DNA from: Polytrichum commune
Lineage: Eukaryota > Streptophyta > Polytrichopsida > Polytrichales > Polytrichaceae
Length of the DNA stretch: 64,000 nt
Assembly: GCA_950295325.1 (NCBI GenBank)
Contig: OX485804.1
Coordinates: 57,228,001 to 57,292,000 of the forward strand
Reading direction: 5' to 3'
The notes beneath the pieces are model-generated. The model made no database searches. It was not told the origin of the DNA and saw nothing but the letters and a program-made list of their open reading frames with translations. Position numbers and translations under genes: made by a program. This document shows positions 34,801 through 46,140 of this stretch, one piece after another; position 1 is the first letter of the stretch; each line of letters begins with the position of its first letter.

Positions 34801-35838
34801 AAGGCCTATTTTAAATCCATGAGTGTGCTTGGATTTTACAGAGTGGGCAATATGAGTACCCCAATGGAGGATAACAGAGCTGGCTTAGCTCACATAGCCC
34901 GTTATGTTGAATCATTTGAAGTGGCAGGTAAAGAAGAGTTCTGGCTGGTTTTTCATAATGAAGGAAAATCCTTATCAAGCTTGCTGTATACTGCAGGCAT
35001 CAATCCTCAGGATGGAAAATATGCAGAAGGTTTCAAAATTGTTCAACCTTCATCATGGTGGAGATGGCTAAAAACAACAAACGAAGGTCGGGAAGAGATG
35101 CGCAGTATATTACGTCAGCTTTTTTTAGCTGTCAAGGCTTGCCATGATCGGAACATCACTCATCGGGATATCAAACCTGAAAACATGGTTGTGAGTACTA
35201 ATAGGAATCATGGTAGTGAATGGCCATCCAACTTGACGATGCGTATTATTGACTTTGGAAGTGCTATTGACCGGTATACTTTGAATCACCTTTATAGCTC
35301 CTCTGGTCCTTCTCAAGGAGAACAAACAAAGGAATATGCACCCCCAGAAGCTACTCTTGGTAGTCACTGGCTTCATTTCCACACTGATGAAGCCCATGTT
35401 TATGATATGTGGAGTGTGGGGATTGTAATGTTGGAACTAGTATTAGGAACCCCGCATGTTTTTCAAATTAGTGCACGGACTCGGGTTCTCTTAGACAGGC
35501 AACTGGATGGCATGGATGAGTCAGCCAGGGAGACAATCTATTTACTGAGAGCATATTTGGAGATGTGTATTTTGCTTCCTGGTACCCCACCACAACATCA
35601 CTATCACCATCGGTCAGACACAGTTGATCAAGCTGAAGAGGTGCGGCTGGCAGCTTGGAAGTGCTCTGAGGAGTCTGTTGCTCAACAAATAAGACAGCGT
35701 GACCCTCTTGGTATTGGAATGCCAGATGTTTGGGCACTACGACTTCTTCGCGAATTGTTGCAGTGGTATCCTGAGGACCGTATATCAGCAGCTGAAGCTC
35801 TACAGCATCCCTATTTTCATCCGAGTCTGCAAGGTTGA
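27937..35838 (+). CDS. PP2C phosphatase-protein kinase fusion (At3g63340-like)
   Basis: Twelve coding exons with consistent phases: 27937-28110, 28375-28438, 29426-29829, 29982-30132, 30458-30713, 30836-31099, 31890-32260, 32766-32938, 33076-33238, 33472-33706, 34148-34370 and 34654-35838. The protein is 1220 aa. The PP2C part (about 59-560) has QEDR at 64-67, FDGHGG around Asp94, GDSKALL, EAAGGFV, SRSIGDL, SDG at 376-378 and KDN at 549-551, so all metal ligands are present. A linker of about 190 residues follows. The kinase has RGAFGE (761-766; the first loop Gly is Ala760), Lys823 in ILKRIM, HRDIKPEN (Asp998), DFG (1026-1028) and YAPPEA. A Ser/Thr phosphatase and kinase on one chain could act on a shared substrate. 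The same order occurs in Arabidopsis. Start codon and exon 1 are the weakest parts. Confidence 0.9.
28171..28191 (+). repeat. (GT)n microsatellite in intron 1
   Basis: About ten GT units lie 60 bp downstream of the exon 1 donor of the PP2C-kinase gene. It is probably length-polymorphic. Confidence 0.85.
28640..28836 (+). repeat. Duplicated copy of exon 2 inside intron 2, donor lost
   Basis: The exon 2 region (28368 to about 28550) is repeated about 275 bp downstream. The string CAGGAGGACCGCATCCTCTG and the following CATGTCTGACATTGTGCT are identical in both copies. The second copy would encode HQEDRILCMSDIVLPLFG, but its splice donor reads GGAAG instead of GTAAG, so it cannot splice like the original. 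A (GA)n run follows at about 28808-28836. The original copy gives the correct phase into exon 3. Confidence 0.85.
31655..31880 (+). repeat. Tandem duplication in intron 6
   Basis: Two adjacent copies of about 115 bp share GGATATGAT(T/C)TCTACTTAAG, GGATGGT(T/C)AGCTATG and TTCGTTGTTCAC/TCCGTTGTTCAC strings. The second copy runs up to about 10 bp before the exon 7 acceptor. Non-coding. Confidence 0.75.
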
Positions 35839-38012
35839 CTAACTTGTGTTTCTGTGAAGGGAAAAACAAATGGAAAAGGTTATATAAGACTAGAGATCTG
35901 TGCAAGATGACCAACAGTAAAAGAAATTGTGAACAAATTCCTCCCACAACCACCAAAGATGTGATGTATGCAAGAGCTCCACCACCTGCGTCCTTTAATC
36001 TCTTCACTGCCTTCATGTGGAAAAGGCTGCATTGCCAGTATTGCAAAATCTCAACTACTGTACAAGCTTTCAAGTGTGGATAAGAAATCATTTTTCATTG
36101 AAGATGGTGCCAAAATATTGAAGCATCTTGGTCCACTTGTGGTATATCATCATGAGCAATAGAGAAGAGAAGAGATGGTGGAAGGGATGCATGTACAGAT
36201 AACTTGGAAAAAAATAAGTAACCAGGTGAGAATCTTTGCACAAAATTGATCTTATGTTGAATTTCATCTTTTTGAATTATTCCCATCTTTTTGGTATGTA
36301 GCTCTCTTAGCCCTTTCCAAATTGAATGTTTGTGCTTGGTGAGTTAAGTGTGTTCCTTTTGGTGGAACTTGATCTAGATTGTGAGCAGCATAGTATATAC
36401 TTGACACATTGACTTGACCTTATGCCTCTTTCAGAGTGGTTGAATATCAGCAGTGTCCACCAATCTCAGTAAGTGAACATTCAAGAATCAATTTGCTAAC
36501 CACATGTGTTTTTTGTTAATCAATATATTCAAAGCAGGAATTTTGATGAGAATAACCAAAGATCATGAGAGTGTTCTTAATAGATGCTTCTTTTCAAGTC
36601 TGAACACTCTCTTGGCTGTTCTTGTTGGCACGGTTTAGTGCCATAGGCTGACGGAGGTGGAGGTAGGAAAAATGTACATTATGAGGTGGTGGTACTGAAA
36701 TCTTGGGTTTTGGCAGGCTTCTTCCTGCAGATGCAGCATCAAAGGAGTTGTAGTTATAGCTCCCACGATCTGGTATTGCTCTTTAAGGTACGTCATTATT
36801 CTGAGAGCAAGGCTTACAGAGTTGAAAATTACATCTGTTCATTACATGATGCTAAGAATCATTGTGAGTTGAAGGTTATGCTTCATTAACTACTGCTTCT
36901 AGATGAATCCAATTCAAATAGAAAATCAAATCAAATGTAGCCATAGCCAATTTACAAGTATTCCTTCATTGCTTGGGCTTTCTTGAAGCTTCGTTATATT
37001 GATCCAAATGTTGCACCACAAAGTGTTGTACACATCCATAAATTTCGAAATGTGATTGATGATTTATTTATTTTTAAATGAAATAAATAAATTCAAATGT
37101 TTGTGTGCAAATGCATGATTGAAATATTCGATGAGTAGATATTTATGGTCACCAAGTTAAACTAGTCTTAGTGCAAACAAATTTAGTGTGAAAATGCTTT
37201 CTGCATGCAATACTAAGACAAATAAAATTTGCTGAAATTTGTACAAAGGCTGAACCCATGACAACCTCATACTCAACGCACTCAACACATAACTTAGATG
37301 AATTGCCTAAACAGGTATGAAGTAGTAAATAACACAGAGAATGGAATTTAACAAATTATTGATTCAATGTGACTGACCTGTAAGACCACTTAAAGGCGAC
37401 CCTATGAAATCACCTCCTGCAATTCGAAGTTAAGCATATCTTAGGCAACAAAGTTAGACAATTTTGGGTAACATATTTGAGTTGAGCAGTTGTGGATTTC
37501 ATCAGGTCAATATGTGAGCAACTTCTATTCAACCTTATATTCTTCAAAGGTTCTACTTGTATCTAAATTCCACTTCCTTTGCTTTATGTGATTGGACTTA
37601 CATGGTGTAGGTGATACAAAAAATTTGGACCTTGTGTCAGTGTCCAGGATAGCTTCTCTTTTGATTGAATCCGTGGAAATTCTTCTGGAGTGCAACGCAA
37701 CTATGATAGTATGTCCACAAATGAGGGTGTACTCTGCTCAGAATTTGAATAATGTAGTTAATCCACTTACTCAAAGAAGACAACAAAGTGTAGGTCATAA
37801 TATGCATTGTCATGATAACTATGAACTCTTTTCAGTTTCTAAGGGGAAGAAAGCCCAACAAAGTGGAAAGATAACATTTCACAAATTGATAGCATTGGAT
37901 GGGGTAAACAGTGTCCTTGTGATCAAATATCTACACCATTATGTCATGAGATTAGTATTTGGAAATGGAAGGGAGCAGTTTTACAAGATGGCATTGAGTT
38001 GGTCATAACTAA
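35839..38012. other. Intergenic region between converging genes
   Basis: Contains the 3' UTRs of the PP2C-kinase gene (plus) and the oxidase (minus), which face each other. A plus-strand open stretch at 37592-38008 (138 codons, no in-frame ATG at its start) resembles no family I know and may be chance or a decayed fragment. Otherwise AT-rich. Confidence 0.4.
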
Positions 38013-41000
38013 TCAACGAATGACTTTGTATGGTCGCATCATGTCATTGTCTTCGTGGCCCAAAATATGGCAATGCCAAACAAAGCCAGGTCCAGACGAG
38101 GGGTTGAAGGGAAACGGTTGGCCGTCAGCTGTCAGGAAGCGAGCTCCGTAGCGTGTGACATTTCCAGGCCACACTATGGCTGTATCCTTGAAGCCAGTTT
38201 GATAGATTTCTGGGGGACGAGGTGGCCCTTGAAAACAACTACCTTTGTGTGGAAAGTCGATTGTAATCTTGCAACTTCCATTTTGATATCTGACAACCAC
38301 CACAGAGAATGCAAGTTCCGAATGATTAGCAGTGACTGTCCGCATTCAGTTTCTCTAACATGTGCAAGTAGTATGACAATTGTCCGAAAGATATGTTTCT
38401 CTGAAACTCCTTCATCACAATTCAACTTTTGTCTATTGGTTTGTATAGGTGATCTTAATGCTTTCTGATCCAGCTATTCCCTTCACATTCGTTCAGTAGG
38501 TAGTCTTCCTGCATCTTTGCAGTATATCTCTGCTTCCGAATGCTGGTAATTCTTGTTGGTGGTTAGATGCTCATACTATTCATAGAATCACATAGCTTGA
38601 TGATCTCCAAGGATTCCACTCGAATCATCTACTAAGCAAGGTATGTCCTATGGCCGGTATCTAGTAGAATTACAAATTGGTAAGAATTTCAGTGGCACAT
38701 ATATAATAGAGTTAGAGTCATTCAATTCAATGGGACTTTTCGTCGAGAGTCGGTGCCTTATGGTTGCTTTGCATATGATATTAATGGTCTCTTTTCACTT
38801 GCAGAGCAACCTAGTGCAGTTCATTGAGGGCCAAATTCATTTTAGCACCTCTTGACATACCAAAATACTACCTCAAAGCATGCACCGAACATGGAAAGTG
38901 TTGTATGCAAAACAACCAACTCCCAATCAAAAGCCATGTTAAGTTAGAGGATAGCTCTATTACATCTAAAGGATTTAGTGGGTCGAGACAGTCTCTTAAA
39001 CTCGGATTCAAAAGTGATGTGGGTTGGAGAATTCCGACAAGTTCGAACAGGAATATAAGGAAGGTGGGAGAAATCTTACCCAACCGGATCGAAAAGCTGG
39101 GTGTTCAAGACGTGGAACTGGATGAGATGGAGGTGAATGGGATGTGCATCCGGCGTGGTGTTGATCATCTCCCAGACTTCCACAGCGCCTTCGTGTGGGA
39201 GCTCCGTCACTGGCTGAGTCCAGGTGCGGTTCCCCAAAGTGCCCTCGATGGTCACTCCATTCTTGTCTTGGAAGGATTGCAAAATAAGGTGTCGGTGGAG
39301 GGATTTCTGGTAATTGATCAGTGGACCATGGGTTACAGCCTCAGAGAGCGCTTTCTCAATTTCATCCCAAGCTTCTTCTGCATTACGTGGGCAAATTTTC
39401 TCCTTGTTGTTAAACCCCTTCTTGCTGCTACTTGGGCATTCCACAACTTCGAATTTCATCACAGATCGAGTCCCCGGTGGGTTGAGGGCTGCAACAGCGG
39501 TGGGGAACGGAGCCGGTGCAGAGTTGTTGAGGTAAACAACTTCCCCCGGTTTCAGACCCGAGAAGTCGACAAGCACGTCCAAGCGCTCGGCAGGGGAGAA
39601 CAAGATTGACGAAACAGTCTGTGGAGTCTCCAAGTACCCTCCATCAGTTCCAATTTTGATAAATTTCAAACCATCGTTGCTGAATGTGAGGTTGAAGAAG
39701 CGGGCATTCGCACCGTTGAGCATTCGCAGCCTGTACCACCGAGGGAACACCTTCAAGTATGGCCATACCTTGCCATTCACCAGAATCGTGTCACCGAAGT
39801 ACTCCGGGCACCACACTGGGTGGACCTTGGGCTACCCCCAACGTTGGGGAAGTTGATGGATCCGTTGGGCCAGAACTGCATGTCCCGCAGAACAACCGGA
39901 ATTTCAAATTTCCCAGGAACAAAAATCTCACTCAGGTTTTTGTCCTCCTGCGACCGAATCATGTAGACCCCTGTCAAGCCTGCAGCAACATTCAAGCGTG
40001 TGATGCCCACCACATGGTCGTGGTACCACAGCATTGTGGGCCGCTGGCCGTTTGGGTATGTGTAATTCTGTGTTTCAAAAGTAGGTCCATACTCCTTCTG
40101 TGGAGTCCACCATGCGTCTGGATGGCCATCAGAGGCACTCGGGGCCTCTCCGCCATGGAGGTGGACAACAATTGGTACCCCGATCCGAGGGTTAGCCCAG
40201 TGAATGGTCCTGTCCACCGGAAGAAAATGCTCCGTGTCAGGTATGTAATTCTCCCACTTCACATTTGCTGTCCTGTGCCTCGTTGCCTCCAGTGTAGGGC
40301 CGGGGAAGCTGGCCGTCTCGTAGCTCTTCCCAAATGCGTAGAGAGTGGTGGGAGGCAGATCCCTGTGCATCTTCTGCAACACAAAACAACCACTAATGTT
40401 TTGGTTGTTGAAGGAAAAATCATTGTTTGTTTGTTTGTTCAAGGCATCTGCAAAATAGTTGCAATCAAAACATCAACGTTTCGTTTGGTTGTTTGATGGT
40501 TTGTTTGTTTGTCAATGTTAATCACATTATAAGATCACCTATGTATATGATCATAGGGAAGTAAGAGAGAGCAGCTTAGAGGATTTTTTCTTATTTTGCA
40601 GCGGCCTCTAAGTTCGTACTGTTCTCCCATGGCTGAATCACATTAATATTAATCTTTCTCGAAACCTCACCTGATTTCTGTACTCCAGCTTTTCTTCGTC
40701 CTCTGGCACATTCTTACATCAGGGAGTTGAGGCTGTGCAGATATTACTAGCAATTCGGTCCCCAACATTAAAGAGTACTAGGATGATCCTCAGATTGCAC
40801 AGTTCGCAAATATTCTCTGGAGATCCCTTTTACAAGACCTTATTATATATGAGGGCTCTGTGATCTGTCATTTTCCAGTTGTTTTTGCTTGATTTATGTT
40901 CAGTCTATCTACTTACCTCTGTTGAAAGACTCAATCAAGGCAGAAATTGTCACCTGTTTTATTTTCCAGGCACCGATGCTGATCCACTTTGGGCTCACTC

Positions 41001-41190
41001 GGATGGTTCTCATGATCGGAAGCTTGTCCACAAACTTCTTCAACTGAGGTGACGGTGCCAGATTCTGGCAGACCGACTTCTGGGCTGATCCAGCCGCATC
41101 TATGTGTAGCTGCCATGCCGCAAGAAGAAGAATGATTGCCGAAATTCCTCTCAACCTCAAGTTTGTGAATGGTCGTGAGTAATTCACCAT
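38013..41190 (-). CDS. LPR1-like multicopper oxidase (one frameshift)
   Basis: Three coding exons on the minus strand: 41190-40954, 40373-39080 and 38289-38013, all GT-AG. With one base restored the protein is 602 aa, the usual size for the LPR/CotA group. A hydrophobic N-terminus (AIILLLAAWQL) predicts secretion. All four copper-ligand motifs are present: HLHG (150-153), WYHDH (195-199), HPIHLHL and HCHILGHEDNDMM with the type 1 Met. The KMHRDLPPTT start of domain 1 is typical of LPR1. Family members oxidise ferrous iron in the apoplast and tune root phosphate response; that role here is inferred. Near 39829-39831 the frame shifts by one: a GGG run (plus strand) appears to lack a G, separating NVGGSP from KVHPVWCPEYFGD. 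This is either a sequencing error or a recent null allele. Confidence 0.88.
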
Positions 41191-41284
41191 CGTGTTACGA
41201 TGGTGGTGGATGTCCAGTTTTAATTTGCAGATCCGGCTTAACCTGGATGATTGCTGAAGTCATGATGTGCACAGTAAGACAAGA

Positions 41285-41690
41285 AACTTTTAGAATAACT
41301 AGCCAGTAGTCACATTTCTGACATCGGATTTATCAAAATACTACCAAGCAATCGATACTGAACTTATTAATAACAGTACTCAAAACACGAGTGTAATTTT
41401 TACATCAACACAAAGCGATTTCTTATTTGTGCTGTTATGCACGCTAGAAATTTTTTAGAATCATAATCAGCTGTTAAGTAGTTGTTTTTCTGACATCGGA
41501 TTGAAAATATACTACCAAGCATTCAATACTAGAGCTAACCCGACCTCCAACTAGCACTACTTAAAGCACTAAAGTGAACTTGACATGACAAAGCGATGAT
41601 CTTTTGTTGGTGCTATTAAGCCCACTAGAAACTTATAGAATTAGTAGCTGGTAGTCACTTTTTCTGACATCACAAAGCGATGTTCTCTTG
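41285..41690. repeat. Tandem repeat upstream of the oxidase start
   Basis: Units of about 170 bp, just over two copies, start at about 41300, 41475 and 41645. Each has TTTCTGACATC followed in the first two by a (A/T)ACTACCAAGCA string and by ACAAAGCGAT. They lie 100-500 bp upstream of the minus-strand start codon, in the probable promoter. Confidence 0.7.
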
Positions 41691-42428
41691 TTAATACTTT
41701 GTAATTTACATAAGTCTTGATGGTTGTCTTGCAGCTAAGGTGACGAGCAGCCATATCGACGACCCATTTGAAGCACAATACCCTCTCAGGATATGAAGAA
41801 ATTGCTAAAGAATGTCGAATTCCCTGTATAATTTGCAAGACAACACATCGGTAGGTAGGACGATCAAGACAAGTCTTGATGCATCGTTTGATTCATCTCA
41901 CCTAGCTAGAGTACAAAAGTTCTGAATGAATCTGTCCTGAAGCTTTGATGATCAGACATCATCCTCGTGAAGGCTATGCATGTGCAGATCAGTCAACTGG
42001 GGAAAGACAGCCTAATTCGTTGATACTCTAAAGCTGCACTGCTCTCTGTGCTCGAATTTGATTTATCAAGTTGCTGCAATTTCGAAGAGATGATGCCACT
42101 GCACTACACGGAACTCCTCAACACATCCAACAAATCCAGGAGTTGAATAATCTCATCCAAAGTTTGAGAACTTGTCCTCTTCCTCTTCCCTAGGTTCTGC
42201 TCAATCAGACCTCCCTCGATCTTGACTTCCTCATATGAGCACCTTCTCCAGAATGCAAAGTATCTTGCAACACTGGATTATTCATTCAGCTCATGCATTC
42301 ATTGCATCATTTCACATACCTCCAGGACTCTTCAATACTCTCGGGCAACAATCAGAATTTAGCTACACTGACCCACCCTATTGATTGCTAGCTTCCTAAT
42401 TCCTCCCATATTATCTCTCAATCTGCAG
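41691..42428. other. Upstream flank, no clear gene
   Basis: Moderate GC, scattered short frames on both strands, no recognised domain. It may hold further exons of the weak candidate that follows. Confidence 0.3.
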
Positions 42429-43053
42429 GCAGCTTTGCTGACAAATGGCCCCAGCTGCCCGAGCTGCCTAAAGCCAAGAGCTACTTGTGTCTACAAGCCT
42501 CTTGCACCCGAGGAAGAAACAAGGATCGAGCTCGGTGGATCCGACATAATAGAAAGGCTCGGAAATGATTCTCCCAAATCAGCACTGACTTCTGTGTTGT
42601 GTCCTCCCCGTGGTGAAACCTTCCCCTGGTAAGCCTCCATGCAAGATTAATAATAATAAAACAAATATCATCATATTATATGTGACAAGGTTTTTGAGGA
42701 TTAAACTACACGTTTCATCAAGGTCACTAAATTTATTGTAGCAGAGTAGAATTATTGCCCATGAGCTGTGGATCTCGATGGTAGCCCTCAAGGCCCAAGG
42801 GGGGTCCAGCTGGGATGAAGCAGGTGGAAGCCATGCAATCTGTGCCGAACTTCCTCAACACTTGCGTTTTGACCTGTGGACTGCCAAACGTCGAAATGTA
42901 AAGGTATTTGAATCTTCTACAGATTCCTTGTCCAATCTGTTTCTGAAAAGCGTATTAGCAAGGGGAGAGGGATCCAGCTCCTGGAGTGCTGTCTGCGATA
43001 TCCTCACTGCTTGCATGCGGTACTACGGTCTCGAGTTACACACAAGCACATGA
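42429..43053 (+). CDS. Unidentified two-exon coding candidate
   Basis: A possible exon 42429-42628 (acceptor CTGCAG, donor GTAAGC) joins in phase to 42747-43053 (acceptor GCAGAG), ending at a stop. The predicted peptide reads through CPSCLKPRATCVY, IIERLGNDSPKSALTSVLCP and HELWISMVALKAQGGSSWDE, with locally higher GC than its neighbours. No family is recognised, no start codon is assigned and upstream exons would be needed. It could equally be a gene remnant or chance. Confidence 0.25.
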
Positions 43054-44023
43054 AATCAGGGGGAAAAAGTCTGAGGATAGTGTTAAGGATCATCGGTGAG
43101 TAGACGATCCAGCCAGGATAGGATTTCATTGAGTGGGGAGAGAGAGCTTGTTCTCTTTTCTTGGGAATAATCTTAGCTGGCTCCACTTTCATTCTTGATT
43201 CTAGAGTAACAGTGCAGGATGCAGATTCATGCTGATTCATTTCTGTAAGTTTTGTGGGTGTTATTCAGTTCACTTTTCATGTTCTCCAAATTTACTGATT
43301 AGATATACATAATGAAACTTGTGTTGGAATAACAAATCTATGATGAAGCATCAGCAAAAATCGGACCTCCCCTGATTTAATTATGATTGTCGGAAGTTAT
43401 AATTTCAGTCTGAATCTGCATTCGAAGTGGATGAAATAGAGGGAGTAAGTTTGAACAGGTTTGGACAGAGAAAAAGTTTTATAGTCGTGTTCACACTTGT
43501 TCGGAAACTTATTTAGGTAAATAACTAAGTCTCATGGACTCTCACACTACAATTACAGTCAGAATATGAATTCGAAGTGGATGGGTGACAAAGAGTAAGT
43601 TTTGTCAGGTTCGGAAACAGAACAACCTTCATGAGTTGAGTAATGTTATGAGCACTCCATGTCAATGCTCGACGTACATAAGAATGGGTACAAGGGTTGT
43701 GCTCCACTCAAAACAGGAAAGCAGGGGTAGAGTATTGTAGAGGGGACCCATCTCTCTTAACCTTTAGTTCCTTGGGTAAGCTCATCTGCAACCTCCCATA
43801 CTGCAGGCTGTCATGTTTGTTTTGTTTTAAGGTTCATGCATGGAATACTAAGGGTTGACCCCAAGTGGTTGGATTTATCGAAGAAAAGAAACGAACATGT
43901 AGAAGGTGACCAGCTGTGGGGAGGTAAAGATATTAGGAGCTTGCATGAGGAGGGACCCCAAGGAAACAGTGAGCAGAGAGGGATGGGGTTCCCCTCCACA
44001 ATAGCACTTGTCTCGCAACTACA
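43054..44023. other. No recognisable gene
   Basis: Non-coding. Two stretches (around 43390-43460 and 43540-43610) share ATTCGAAGTGGATG and GAGTAAGTTT(G/T)(A/G)-type strings, so a diverged direct duplication is present. Nothing else is supported. Confidence 0.4.
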
Positions 44024-44123
44024 CTGTTGATGGTGTTTAGGGCTGGTTTACACTATGGACCATGAAGTCGGACCATGGAAAATGGCCTTTGTCAATGGTT
44101 TGAGTTCATGGTCCAACTTCCAT

Positions 44124-44702
44124 GCCCGGGTACGCAACTCCCGTATTATATGGTCATGATTATAATCACTTATAATGCGATTTAGTCCAATATTGAGTGA
44201 TACAATTTGTTTTAATGTAGGAAACCCTTGTAGCCCTTCTAACAAGGAATCCAAAAATGTAATCATATATAGGAAATGAATATATTTTGAAGCATATAAT
44301 TGCATTAAAAACCTAATTATATGATTTTTTTGATACATGTACCATAGGTCAAACTACCCAACTTTTTGGACTTTTTAATAAAATTTTAACATTGTGAATG
44401 ACTTATAATTTTAATGGGAGGCAACTATTCGTGGCTTATAATTTTAATGGGAGGCTTAATAAATATGCAACCCAAATTTTTTTTCATCTCGTTTATTTAA
44501 TTTGGTCTTCACCCAACTTTTTTTCATCTCATTTTATTTAATTTGGTCTTTACCCAACTTTTTTTTCATCTCATTTTATTTAATTTGGTCTTCACCCAAC
44601 TTTTTGATCATTTTAATTTGATATAATTTTTACAAAAGCCGTCCTCTAAGCCGTTTTAAGTACGATGCCCCCTGCGTATAATATGGGAGTTGCGTACCCA
44701 GG
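44124..44702. mobile_element. Nested hAT-like MITE with 8-bp duplication
   Basis: The inverted termini GGGTACGCAACTCCC(G/A)TATTATA are nearly perfect (about 26 bp). The 8-bp duplication CTTCCATG (44116-44123, 44703-44710) lies in the host MITE, and its removal restores the host's usual ACTTCCATGGTCCGAG order. The duplication length points to the hAT superfamily. The 579-bp body is non-coding and AT-rich. Confidence 0.75.
44470..44605 (+). repeat. Three 42-bp tandem units inside the hAT-like MITE
   Basis: Units of the form ACCCAACTTTTTTTCATCTC followed by a TTTATTTAATTTGGTCTT(C/T) part repeat three times with few changes. Just upstream, TTATAATTTTAATGGGAGGC occurs twice (about 44403 and 44436). 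Confidence 0.85.
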
Positions 44703-46140
44703 CTTCCATGGTCCGAGCCTTGGGCCCCTCACTAGGTGTAAACCGAATGTGGACCAAGAAAAATGACCATGCACCAAAAAGTGAAGGTGCTAATTTTTTT
44801 AATACATGCCCAAAAAGGACAATTTTGAAAAAAAAAATCAAGTTTGACCATTCTCTTGTCTTCTCTTGAGCTTCACTTGTCTTCACTTCTTATTAAATGT
44901 GTCAAAGATGTGGCTTGCAAATCTTCTCACAACAAATTTTACAAAAAAAAAAAATGAGCAATTTAATTTGTACATGTGACATGTACCTTGTGTTGTCCCT
45001 ACACTAAATAGGATATTTAATGTTTGATTATATTTAATGTTGTTACCACCCTACCTTGCTCAACACTAAAGTTCAATTCTTTGATAATTAGTGTTAGAAG
45101 ATTTCCCATTGTGGTTCTTTTGACCACCCTGATCTACAGTCACTAAATGACTACAGATTTTCCTTTTTCGTTTTGAGACTGTAATTTTAAAATTTTGGGG
45201 CTTAAAATTTTAATTCCAACGGTATATTACAAGCCCCCAAATTCCAAATATTGAAGTTGGTAGAGCCAAAAAACAAATATGCATTCAAATTCTTGAGTTT
45301 TAGATGTCCCACGTTGTTCGTTGAGACACGTGGGAGCCGGTTTAAGGGGTAGGGCAAGTTAGTAGCATGTCTCATGGGCTATGATATGATTAAGGCACAT
45401 AAAGGGTAGATTCATTAAAAATTGATTAAATTGGCATTTCTCTGCCATGGGCCCTTGCCTTTCCCTACCAGACCACCTCTCTTGCCTCTCTCACCACAAA
45501 ACCCGTTGGATCATGTCAGTGTATTTATTAGGCCTTAAAAAGTATACTTTGGGGACCTCAACCTTCATGATCCCTTTGACATTTTTTTCTTAGTGTAAAC
45601 CGAAGTTGTCCCGGGACAACTTCAATAGCCAATCAACTGCCTTGCAAAGCCTTGATCCAACTTCATGGTCCATAGTGTAAACCAGCCCTTAGTGTCACAT
45701 GTGTAACAAGTGTCACTTACCCTATTTTGAGGTGTATGTTAGGTTACACTAAATGATCAACAACTTCACCATAAGTGTTGTCTCATGACACTTGGCGTTC
45801 GAGTGTGCTTACAAATGTCTTGGCATGAGTATGTTCAATAGTGTTATGAGGTTCATGCTTATGTTACACAATGATCTACAAGTTGGCTAAAGTGTACACA
45901 AATGACACTTGCCATTAATATGTTCAAGAATATCTTCCTCGTGCCTAGTAAAACACAAGACTATCATCTAAAGTATCCCAATGTGCTACTCTAAATGTCA
46001 TAATGTAGATGTTTTTTCACTTAGAGAAGTTACTCATGTTGGCAAGTAGCATGTGTGACACTTTGAGACCTCCATGCATCTAGTTTAAGGCCTTCGCAAA
46101 TAGTGTATGTGACACTAAATACCGTAAACGGTGTAACTCA

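Larger units (their letters stand above)
44040..45688. mobile_element. PIF/Harbinger-like element, 1.65 kb, TTA duplication
   Basis: Both ends read GGGCTGGTTTACACTATGG inward and are flanked by TTA (44037-44039, 45689-45691). Outer parts match 15292-16413 in reverse orientation. It carries the nested insertion at 44124-44702. No transposase frame. Confidence 0.8.
44024..46140. mobile_element. Fold-back arm copy split by a MITE insertion
   Basis: 45689-46140 matches the arms of the 5580-7818 element (GTGTCACTTACCCTATTTTG through GTGACACTAAATACC). Its missing start, GTTGATGGTGTTTAG, lies at about 44025-44039, on the other side of the PIF-like element. Removing 44040-45688 and one TTA rebuilds a continuous GGTGTTTAGTGTCACAT, as found at 7322. 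Only one arm is present. Confidence 0.65.

Noticed and set aside
35468-36091. Minus-strand open frame of 207 codons
   Set aside because: Mostly antisense to the last kinase exon, with no domain resemblance.
37592-38008. 138-codon plus-strand frame as a gene
   Set aside because: No proper start codon, no recognisable domain, and position in the 3' region between two convergent genes.
38824-39609. Plus-strand open frame of 261 codons
   Set aside because: Lies antisense to exon 2 of the multicopper oxidase, whose motifs are unmistakable. It is a shadow frame.
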